Of a stretch of DNA of 47,548 bases, positions 17,535 to 25,094 are shown piece after piece (within the stretch, counting starts at the first letter, position 1; the number at the start of each line of letters is the position of its first letter). The notes beneath the pieces are model-generated. The model made no database searches. It saw only the letters and a list, made by a program, of their open reading frames with translations, and had not been told where the DNA came from. The position numbers were made by a program, and so were the translations under genes. The stretch spans positions 1-47,548 of the forward strand of contig CAJUES010000027.1 in NCBI GenBank assembly GCA_910585765.1. Direction: 5' to 3'. The stretch comes from an uncultured Lachnospiraceae bacterium. Lineage in GTDB: Bacteria > Bacillota > Clostridia > Lachnospirales > Lachnospiraceae.

Positions 17535-18746
17535 CTAATTATTACCTCGTAAACTCTGGTTTTTTTCTTTATGCTTTCTGTCAAACTGCGACAAGTCCTG
17601 TCCTTTCAGGGCTTTCTCGAGCAGCGTCGGCAAAAGCTCCGGTGTGCACGCAAAGCACGGCACGCCAAGCCCCGCAAGTTTCTGTGCCATCTGTGTGTCA
17701 TAGTAGGGTCTGCCGCCGTCCGCGATCGCGAGCAGGCTGACCACAGTCACCCCGGATTCCTTCAGATCGCCGATACGCCGCAGCAATGCCGCCCTGTTTC
17801 CGCCCTCCTCCAGATCGGATATCAGGAAAAGCAGTGTTTTTGCCGGATTCTCGATAAACTGCTCACAGTAGGCAACTGACTTGTTGATATCCGTGCCGCC
17901 TCCTAACTGGAATCCAAACAGCAGATCGACCGGATCATCACTTTTTTCTGTCAGATCAACGATATTGGTGTCAAACGCGACGATCCTTGTCCTGATGCTC
18001 GCCATGCTCGCCAGAATGCAGCTGATGATCGAGGAATAGATCACGGACTCTCCCATCGAACCGCTCTGGTCAATGTCGAGTATGATGGTCCACTTGTTTG
18101 CCGCTGTTGTACTCGTCCGGTCAAAAAAATAAAAATGTTCGGGGACGATCGTCCTCAAATCCGGATCATAATGCTTCAAATTGCGGCTGATCGTCATCTT
18201 GTAATCCATCGCCGACGCGGACGGGATCGGCGAGTGCTTTTTCTTGTTGACTGCAGCAGTCACAGCACGCCGAATATCCTGTTCCAGAAGTTTATTGATC
18301 TCTTCCACAATCTTCTTGATAAATTCGCGGACGCTCTCCTTGGATCGCTTCGGTATCTGGTCTTTTAACATCAGGATCGTGGACGCCAGATTGATATCCG
18401 GTTCCATATTCTCCAGAAGCTCTGGCTCAAACAACAGTTGTTTCAGGCCGCAGCGCGTCACTGCGTCGTTTTGAATGACTGTCACCAGTTCCTTGTCAAA
18501 CAGCGTCCGCACATCGCCGAGCCAGCGGCTGATCTGCGGATTGGACGGCCCCTTCCCACCGCCCGCTCCACCGCCGCCTGCTCCGCCAAAGCCGCCCGAC
18601 TCTGTCCGGTTATAGATGGAAGCCAGCGCCTGATCCATCAGATCCTGCTCCTGCGTCAGCGCGAGGTCTGTCATTCCCGACAGACGTTTGTCACTCTCCT
18701 GTCCCAGGATCAGCCGCCAGCGGCTGATCTGTTCTTTCACTTCCAT
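17535..18746 (-). CDS. VWA-domain protein of a MoxR-VWA system (YehP-like)
   Basis: A 403-residue protein (ATG 18746 chosen because GAGGAGG lies just before it). The helical N-terminal half (1-200) has a glycine-rich hinge (51-66). The C-terminal VWA domain has an intact MIDAS: Asp226-x-Ser228-x-Ser230 (DIDQSGSMGES), Thr285 (LGGGTDINKS) and ISDLEEGG. MoxR ATPases are typically paired with such metal-binding VWA proteins. With the DUF5682, MoxR and SWIM genes it matches my memory of E. coli yehLMPQ. The ribosome site overlaps the stop of the upstream PIN gene, and the stop codon abuts clpS. Confidence 0.88.
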   Translation of the reverse strand: MEVKEQISRWRLILGQESDKRLSGMTDLALTQEQDLMDQALASIYNRTESGGFGGAGGGGAGGGKGPSNPQISRWLGDVRTLFDKELVTVIQNDAVTRCGLKQLLFEPELLENMEPDINLASTILMLKDQIPKRSKESVREFIKKIVEEINKLLEQDIRRAVTAAVNKKKHSPIPSASAMDYKMTISRNLKHYDPDLRTIVPEHFYFFDRTSTTAANKWTIILDIDQSGSMGESVIYSSIISCILASMASIRTRIVAFDTNIVDLTEKSDDPVDLLFGFQLGGGTDINKSVAYCEQFIENPAKTLLFLISDLEEGGNRAALLRRIGDLKESGVTVVSLLAIADGGRPYYDTQMAQKLAGLGVPCFACTPELLPTLLEKALKGQDLSQFDRKHKEKNQSLRGNN

Positions 18747-18757
18747 ATGAATCCTCC

Positions 18758-19171
18758 TCAGTTCCACCACGATACGATTTCTTCCGGATCCCACACTTTC
18801 ATTTCTGCCTCTTTATAATCCTTAGGATTCCGCGTTACAATCCCATCCATTTTCTGCAGTAACGCAACTGAATACTGTACAGAATCCTCAAAATCTTTCC
18901 ATGGCAGCGCAAGTGCCTTTTGAATCTCATCTTCCGAAATACCCGCTACCGAAACTACTTTTATCAATTTAACAATAAGACTTTTGACTTCTGCCCTATC
19001 TCTCAGTGCCTGATTCGCGATATAATATATATCCGTGATCGCAGATGCTGATACATACAACTCAATTTCCTTACGTCGTGCCAAAGTCAGTACACTGGCA
19101 CAACTCTTGTAAAAAGGTTCTCTTTTTAGAAGCACATCGAGGATAACATTGGTATCAATCAGATATTTCAT
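18758..19171 (-). CDS. PIN-domain toxin (VapC-like)
   Basis: A 137-residue PIN-domain protein. It starts MKYLIDTNVILDVLLKREPF with the first acidic residue Asp6. Further acidic positions are Asp47 (SAITDIYY) and Asp93/Asp96 (WKDFEDSVQY), then the TRNPKDY motif (113-119). These residues form a metal-dependent RNase site. It overlaps the upstream antitoxin by 17 bp in classic toxin-antitoxin order. The DNA is visibly richer in A+T than the genes either side, suggesting insertion. RNA target unknown. Confidence 0.88.
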   Translation of the reverse strand: MKYLIDTNVILDVLLKREPFYKSCASVLTLARRKEIELYVSASAITDIYYIANQALRDRAEVKSLIVKLIKVVSVAGISEDEIQKALALPWKDFEDSVQYSVALLQKMDGIVTRNPKDYKEAEMKVWDPEEIVSWWN

Positions 19172-19397
19172 ACTTTTTTAACCTCTCACTTCTGTATTCT
19201 TCCAGCGTTTTACCCGTATCCGGAATAGAACCAACCAGAGAAGCTACAATCATGTCAACATCTACCTGTTCCTCCGCCGCCCGCTCTTCTTTCCTCTTTT
19301 TCTTTTTAGCATCCACTAAAAATTCGATATAGGAAACAACCTTATCATAATCCCCTTCATCCAGATCTTCCAGTAAATAATCTATACTTTTCTGCAT
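19155..19397 (-). CDS. Antitoxin partner of the PIN toxin
   Basis: An 80-residue protein starting MQKSIDYLLEDLDEGDYDKVV; ATG 19397 is preferred because GAGGAAG precedes it, though ATG 19409 is in frame. The N-terminal half is helical with a basic patch (KKKKRKEER), and the C-terminal tail (TLEEYRSERLKKYEIS) has the form of a toxin-wrapping segment. No clear DNA-binding fold was recognised. Its overlap with the PIN gene is the main evidence for antitoxin function. Confidence 0.72.
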   Translation of the reverse strand: MQKSIDYLLEDLDEGDYDKVVSYIEFLVDAKKKKRKEERAAEEQVDVDMIVASLVGSIPDTGKTLEEYRSERLKKYEISD

Positions 19398-19420
19398 ATT
19401 CTTCCTCATTCCTACATTAT

Positions 19421-21670
19421 TTACAAGTCAAAATCAAAATCATCCAGACCCTCGATCATCTCCTGCGCACTCTCGTCGAGCATGGCGTTCACCACCTCGC
19501 TGACCTCCTGACCGTTCAGCCCCAGTATCTCGCCGAGATTTTCCGCGATCTGGTCCTTCTCCGCCGCGGAGAAATCCGCAAAGGCGCGGCGCAGGAACAC
19601 CAGGGCGCGCTTGAACTCCTCATCGTCCAGCGTGTCGAGATAGTCGTTCAGGCTCTCCCACAGGGACAGCCTGGCGATCAGCGCGTACCTGTTCTTCATC
19701 GCCAGCCCCTCAAACCAGCCGGCGCCCAGATCCGCGGGAATCCCCTTTGACAGACGCCTTGACACCTCCGTGCGCAGCTGCCGCGTGTCCATGCTGCCGC
19801 GCTCCAGCAGGATCGCCGCCGCAAAACCCGACAGCTTCGTGTTCAGGTCGTCCCGCTCCGAAATATTGTCAAGCACCTTGATCCACTCCGCATTGTCCAG
19901 AAAATCATGTGCCAGCTCCGCGCTGTTGAGCTGCTCCATCGCCGTGATGACCACCTTGCTCGCCGCGTCATCACACACACAGGCTTGTTCCAGTATCAGA
20001 CAGGCTCTGTAAAACAACTGCTGCAGGATCGGCTCCAAAGGTTTCGCATCGATCCTGCGGATATTTCCATACTGTACGACCACCGACAGCCGCTGCGCCG
20101 TCTTTGCCAGGTCCTCCACCGAGGCGGCATCCACCGCCATTCGCTGCAGTGCCGCCGTCGCATAACTGACCGCTTTCTCCATGCCACAGCAGCAGGCGTC
20201 CTCTATGACAAGCGCTATGTCTCCCATATTCCCCGCGTTCTCCACGCGCTCCTTCATGACAAATGAAGCCGCGCCGTCGATCGTGTCGCCCCTCAGGGCG
20301 GACTCCACCAGCTCGATCTCCGCCTCCGGCGTCCACCGCACCACCCAGTGCTCGGACCATGTCGCATTGTCCTGGCTGACCGCCTGCTGCTGTGCAAAGC
20401 CCACCTGGATCACGCGGAGCCGATGCAGGAAAAACGATCGGTGCAGATCGATAAACGCCGACTTTTCCGAGCTGACGCGCCTGTTCTCGCGCAGGTCGAG
20501 CATCAGATCCTGCGCCGTGATATCGCGGTACTTCTCAAGCTTCAAGTCCTTTAACTGTCTGTAAAAATCCTCCTGGATGCTGGTGCGGCTCACCCCGTCG
20601 GGCAGCGCCCCGATCGCTGTCCCGATCTCCGTGTCCGCGGTCGCAAGGATGATGTTTGACACACTCCCCTCGCCGAGGCAGGTCTCCGCCGCATCGCGCA
20701 GGTCGCGAAGCGACGCGATCGTCCCGCCCCGAAGCTGCGCCAGGGACATCGCCAGCCTGACCGCCTCGATCACGGACGCGGACGAGACCGGATTGCCTTT
20801 CCCGCGCTGGTATTCGGCGAGCCGTATCAGATAGCTGTAGACAGCATACATAGGCTCTCCCCTGTTCAAGCCTTCCCACAAAAGGGCATAGTAGGCGGGC
20901 GCCTTGTTCCCGGCACCGTACCCCGCCCTCGTGGAAAGCCTGTAGTACGAATACGGCATCAGAGTGTGATTTGCCCCCACCTTTGGCATATCCGACAGAT
21001 CCTCGTCGGCATCCCGCCAGTTTTTGAGCCCCTCCACATGGTAGGATCCCGTCACCACCACAATGTCCTGCGGCTCCACACCGGAATCCACAGCCTTCCT
21101 GATCTGCCGGCGCATGTACGCCTCGCGCAGCGCTGTCTCCGCCCAGTCATTCTCCGTCCCCTCCGTGAAGCTCCTGATATTGGCGCCAAAGCTGTTTGCC
21201 CCCAGATGGTAGGCTTCCATGCTGCCCGCCTGCTCCATGACGCGCTCCCAGAAGGTGTCGTGCCCGTCCCCGCCGCTCTTCCTGTCAAGCTGCTCATAGA
21301 CATTCATCCTACCTTCCTCGCCCTCTGTCTCCTGCATGCCGGACTCCGGGATCGCCAGAAAAGTCTCCGAGGGCAGATCCATAAAACGGCACTCCACCTG
21401 GTGTTTGTGGCACCACTGGATCGCCTGATACTCCGGCGAGTACTCTGCAAAGGGATAAAGCACTGTCCTCACAGGCGCCTCCTTCGTGTAGGCAAGCACC
21501 GCGATCGGCGGCTTTGTCTCCCCGCGCACTATGTCGGAGAGCATATCCCCAAAATCGCTCGGTCCCTCGACCAGCACAAGCCGCGGCTTCCGCTCGTCAA
21601 GAAAGCCTCTCAGGTAATATGCCCCGGCAGGCGACAGGTGCCGGATCCCGAAAAAATTTGGATTATTCAT
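19421..21670 (-). CDS. DUF5682 protein with TraB/Tiki-like motifs (YehM-like)
   Basis: A 749-residue cytoplasmic protein; ATG 21670 is chosen for the GGAG before it rather than ATG 21691. The N terminus matches DUF5682: GIRHLSP (8-14), LVLVEGPSDF (31-40), and later TGSYHVEGLKNW (207-218). Two GxxH motifs (His11, His211) and a Glu (Glu35) after a 'PxLVLVEG' strand are the pattern of the TraB/EreA/Tiki hydrolase superfamily, so a metal-dependent hydrolase fold is possible. The C-terminal two thirds are helical. It belongs to the MoxR-VWA set. Family call is good; enzymatic role is inference. Confidence 0.8.
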   Translation of the reverse strand: MNNPNFFGIRHLSPAGAYYLRGFLDERKPRLVLVEGPSDFGDMLSDIVRGETKPPIAVLAYTKEAPVRTVLYPFAEYSPEYQAIQWCHKHQVECRFMDLPSETFLAIPESGMQETEGEEGRMNVYEQLDRKSGGDGHDTFWERVMEQAGSMEAYHLGANSFGANIRSFTEGTENDWAETALREAYMRRQIRKAVDSGVEPQDIVVVTGSYHVEGLKNWRDADEDLSDMPKVGANHTLMPYSYYRLSTRAGYGAGNKAPAYYALLWEGLNRGEPMYAVYSYLIRLAEYQRGKGNPVSSASVIEAVRLAMSLAQLRGGTIASLRDLRDAAETCLGEGSVSNIILATADTEIGTAIGALPDGVSRTSIQEDFYRQLKDLKLEKYRDITAQDLMLDLRENRRVSSEKSAFIDLHRSFFLHRLRVIQVGFAQQQAVSQDNATWSEHWVVRWTPEAEIELVESALRGDTIDGAASFVMKERVENAGNMGDIALVIEDACCCGMEKAVSYATAALQRMAVDAASVEDLAKTAQRLSVVVQYGNIRRIDAKPLEPILQQLFYRACLILEQACVCDDAASKVVITAMEQLNSAELAHDFLDNAEWIKVLDNISERDDLNTKLSGFAAAILLERGSMDTRQLRTEVSRRLSKGIPADLGAGWFEGLAMKNRYALIARLSLWESLNDYLDTLDDEEFKRALVFLRRAFADFSAAEKDQIAENLGEILGLNGQEVSEVVNAMLDESAQEMIEGLDDFDFDL

Positions 21671-21700
21671 ATCCCCACTCCTACTCATCATATCTGTTCA

Positions 21701-23977
21701 TCACCTGTTTTTTACGATCGCAAAGGGATTGTGCAGCGGTGCAAAAGCCCAGTTCTCCCTTCCGAGATACATGCTGTGATCATATTTCGGCGCCTCTGTG
21801 ACATCGATCTGCTGATCCACGATCGCCGCAAGATAGCGGACAGCCGCCAACAGATCCGATCCCTCCTGATGCTCCTCCACACCGATAAACTCTGCCAGCA
21901 GACCGTCCCGCATCCGGTAAAAAGCCGCACAGTCAAGCACCTGCTTTTCCTCCTTGCCAGGCTGGTACGCATAACAGCGAAACGAATAGCCATACAGCTT
22001 TTCCCCGTTATCCAAAGTGTACCTGTAAAAGCGAAGCCCCCAGCAGTCCTCTCCGAGGTAATGCGCTGCACTGTCGCGAATGCTTTCCTGCACCTTTTTC
22101 CAGTCCCCGGCAAAAAAGTCACCCGCCTCGTTCGCTGTCACCTGAAAAAAGATACATGACGGAAAGATTGCCGGCTCCTCATCCGGTTTCAGCCACGTGT
22201 CGGACGCCTCGCGCGACGGCGCGATCACCGACATACCCTTGTCTCCTGCCGTTTCCGCCAGATAATAGACATACAGCCATCCGGCAGACTCCTTTTTGGC
22301 AAAAGCGGCAGCCGCATCAATTGATCCGTCCTTCCTCCTTGCCTCAACACCGCCAAATGGTCTCTCGTCCAACGCCCGCAGCAGATAGTACTCCAGACGC
22401 GGCGCGGTCACTTCGTCCTCCGGGTGGATAACAGCCTCACCCCCGCTCTCCCTTGGCAGGATCAGCCGGTCATAGCAGCTGCCATCGCCGTAAAGATCCT
22501 CCGCGATCTTCCACAGACTGTCTCCTGCCTTTACCTTGTAGACCATATCTTCATCCGGACCGACAGAGAGCCTGATGTAATCCGACTCCCCGGTTCCCGC
22601 TACATCCATACTCGCATACAGCGTGCGATACCCCTCGGTATCGGTGAGGGCGCGCTCTCCATAGAGATATGCCTCGATGTCCTCCATCTCCCTCTCCGAC
22701 AATTGATAGACACCGGAATACCGGTATCTCTGTTCCGTCTTACCAGCAAGATAATAGCAGTTCACGCACCCGCCCGCATTGTCAAACCAGGCACTCATAT
22801 TCTGGGAGATCCCGTAGACATATCCCTTATCTTCGCCCTCTTCCATGCGGACAGAACCTGCGTTGTAACAGTTGGAAATACCGCCCGTATTGTACCCGCT
22901 GATCCCTGCGGCGGCATACTCCTCACGTCCCATATAATCCGCTTTGATATCTTCTGCCTCCGACAGCATGATGACACTGCCCTTGTTCGCACAGTCGCGG
23001 ATATCGCCGGAATTTGCCCCGGCGATCCCCCCTAGAACCCTTGCGCTGGAGACCGTTCCCTCGTTCGTACAGTCTGCCATAAGACCATTATTTCTGCCCG
23101 CAAGACCGCCGGCACAGGACTCGATCTGGATCCTGTCCGCATAGCCGCCCCCAGACCGCCATATTTTCAAGCCGCCTGTGTGCAGTGTGATCTCGCCACG
23201 GTTCACACATCCGCTGATCGTTCCACTTTTGTAATTGTTTATAACGATACCTCCGGCATGCCATCTGGGGCGGTCGATGTCAAACGACTCTTCCGGGCGC
23301 AGCATACATCTTCCGCCCTCGACCGTTCCCGAGAATGAGCAGTCCTTCACAAGCCCTCCATTATAAGCCACGATGCCCGCCGCCATCCCGTCGCCAAGCA
23401 CGGTTCCCTCGACAGCACAGTTCTCGATCTTTCCGTAATTAAATCCACATAAGCCCGCCGCTACATGGATGCCCGCCTCGTCATCCGCGTCACTCTCCTG
23501 ATCCGGGATATCCCTGTTTTCATATGAGACCGAAAAGTATGACAGACGGATGTTGAGATCCCGAATACACCCTCCCTCCGTTACCTCTTCAAAAACAGGG
23601 TGATGCGCAGAATAATAGCCGATCAGCGAGTAGCCGTTTCCGTCAAAAGTCCCACTATACTCCGGTATCATAGGACACTGGTACGCTGGTGGTGTCTGTC
23701 CCCAGTTCTCATGATCAGATGGATCATTCAGAAAAATATCCGCTGTGAGCTGCGCGTCGAGATCTGTCTCCCCATCTCTCACTTTCCTGATAAAACCTTC
23801 GAGATCCTCCAGTACCGCGATCTGGTACACATCCCTGGCATCCTGATCCGTTTTCACTTCGACCGGCTCCTTTCCCGGCGCACAAAATCTGACGATGAGA
23901 AAAGCGGCAGTCAGGATCACGGCAAAACCGGCGGCACATACAACGATTCTGTTCTTTGCGGCTTTCTGCACTTTCAT
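21701..23977 (-). CDS. Membrane-anchored GLUG-repeat/LysM surface protein
   Basis: A 758-residue protein with an N-terminal membrane anchor (about 10-30, VVCAAGFAVILTAAFLIV). Next is a region of GLUG-like beta-helix repeats (about 165-400; units such as GGLAGRNNGLMADCTNEGTV and AAGISGYNTGGISNCYNAGSV). A LysM domain starts near 479 (VYKVKAGDSLWKIAEDLYGD), and the last 230 residues are unassigned. It should sit outside the membrane, with LysM holding peptidoglycan. The start overlaps the MoxR stop (ATGA), so it is built into the operon. I know of no such component in described MoxR-VWA systems. Confidence 0.8.
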   Translation of the reverse strand: MKVQKAAKNRIVVCAAGFAVILTAAFLIVRFCAPGKEPVEVKTDQDARDVYQIAVLEDLEGFIRKVRDGETDLDAQLTADIFLNDPSDHENWGQTPPAYQCPMIPEYSGTFDGNGYSLIGYYSAHHPVFEEVTEGGCIRDLNIRLSYFSVSYENRDIPDQESDADDEAGIHVAAGLCGFNYGKIENCAVEGTVLGDGMAAGIVAYNGGLVKDCSFSGTVEGGRCMLRPEESFDIDRPRWHAGGIVINNYKSGTISGCVNRGEITLHTGGLKIWRSGGGYADRIQIESCAGGLAGRNNGLMADCTNEGTVSSARVLGGIAGANSGDIRDCANKGSVIMLSEAEDIKADYMGREEYAAAGISGYNTGGISNCYNAGSVRMEEGEDKGYVYGISQNMSAWFDNAGGCVNCYYLAGKTEQRYRYSGVYQLSEREMEDIEAYLYGERALTDTEGYRTLYASMDVAGTGESDYIRLSVGPDEDMVYKVKAGDSLWKIAEDLYGDGSCYDRLILPRESGGEAVIHPEDEVTAPRLEYYLLRALDERPFGGVEARRKDGSIDAAAAFAKKESAGWLYVYYLAETAGDKGMSVIAPSREASDTWLKPDEEPAIFPSCIFFQVTANEAGDFFAGDWKKVQESIRDSAAHYLGEDCWGLRFYRYTLDNGEKLYGYSFRCYAYQPGKEEKQVLDCAAFYRMRDGLLAEFIGVEEHQEGSDLLAAVRYLAAIVDQQIDVTEAPKYDHSMYLGRENWAFAPLHNPFAIVKNR

Positions 23978-25056
23978 TCAAGTTTCCTGCACGCCTTGTA
24001 CAGTCCCAGCCACTCGGAACCGCGCTTCTTCATGACATTTTCCAGATACTCTTTCCATGCCACCTGGTCCTTTTCCTCGTCCTTGATGACAGCTCCCTGC
24101 AGTGCTGCCGCCAGATCCTCGTTGGTGATCGTACCGTTTCCAAAGCTTCCTGCCAGCGCCATGCTGTTGCACAGGAGCGATATCGCCTCCGCGGTGGAGA
24201 GCACACCCGATGTCCCCTTCACCTTCTGCGCACGGTCCAGCGTCTCCCCGCGGCGCAGCTCCCTGAATATCGTGCACACCTTCTCGATCACTTCATCCTC
24301 GGGCAGTTTCGCATTCAGGTCCAGATTTTCGGACAGCTGTGTCACACGGGTTCTCACGATCTCCATCTCGGAATCCAGATTCGCGGGCGCAGGGAGCACC
24401 ACGATGTTGAAACGGCGCTTGAGCGCGGCGGACATCTCGTTGACACCCTTATCCCTCGTGTTTGCCGTCGCGATCACCGAGAAACCCTTTTTCGCCGCCA
24501 CTTCCACCGCAAGCTCGGGGACAGAGATCCTCTTTTCTGACAAAATGGAGATCAGCGCGTCCTGAACCTCCGACGCACAGCGCGAGATCTCCTCGACGCG
24601 CGCGATGGTTCCGGTCTCCATCGCATTGAATACCGGACTCTTGAGCATCGCCGCATGCGACGGTCCCTGCGCGATCAGCATCGCATAATTCCACGAGTAC
24701 TTGATCTGTTCCTCCGTCGTTCCTGCAGTTCCCTGTATCACCTTGGTGGAATCGCCGTTAATAGCCGCTGTCAGATGCTCGGAAAGCCAGCTTTTCGCAG
24801 TTCCCGGCTCCCCGATCAGCAATAGCGCCCTGTCTGTCACAAGTGTCGATATCGCGATCTCCACAAGCCGCTCATGCCCTATGTATTTGGGTGTGATCTT
24901 CGTCTTGCCGGCCTTACCGCCGCAAATGTACGTCTTGACGGACTGCGGCGACATGCGCCACCCTGTCGGGATCGGATTCTTCTCCGCCGCGATCAAAGCA
25001 TCGATCTCGTTCTGAAACAACTGCTCCGCCGGCAGTCTCAATAATTCTTCGCTCAT
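23974..25056 (-). CDS. MoxR-family AAA+ ATPase (YehL-like)
   Basis: A 360-residue ATPase; ATG 25056 is chosen because GGAGGG lies just upstream (ATG 25068 is also in frame). Walker A GEPGTAKS (82-89), Walker B ARVEEISR with Glu155-Glu156 in place of Asp-Glu, and sensor 1 Asn199 (ATANTRD) followed by the MoxR-typical GVNEMSAALKRRFN. Length and N-terminal region fit the YehL subfamily. MoxR proteins act as chaperones that remodel partners, usually with a VWA protein and metal. Partners here are the DUF5682, VWA and SWIM products. Confidence 0.9.
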   Translation of the reverse strand: MSEELLRLPAEQLFQNEIDALIAAEKNPIPTGWRMSPQSVKTYICGGKAGKTKITPKYIGHERLVEIAISTLVTDRALLLIGEPGTAKSWLSEHLTAAINGDSTKVIQGTAGTTEEQIKYSWNYAMLIAQGPSHAAMLKSPVFNAMETGTIARVEEISRCASEVQDALISILSEKRISVPELAVEVAAKKGFSVIATANTRDKGVNEMSAALKRRFNIVVLPAPANLDSEMEIVRTRVTQLSENLDLNAKLPEDEVIEKVCTIFRELRRGETLDRAQKVKGTSGVLSTAEAISLLCNSMALAGSFGNGTITNEDLAAALQGAVIKDEEKDQVAWKEYLENVMKKRGSEWLGLYKACRKLE

Positions 25057-25094
25057 ATTTCCCTCCATTTTTCAAAATAGCCGCCTTGCGCCTG

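Noticed and set aside
20966..22159. 397-codon plus-strand open frame
   Set aside because: Spans two minus-strand genes with recognised domains; arginine/histidine-rich shadow composition.
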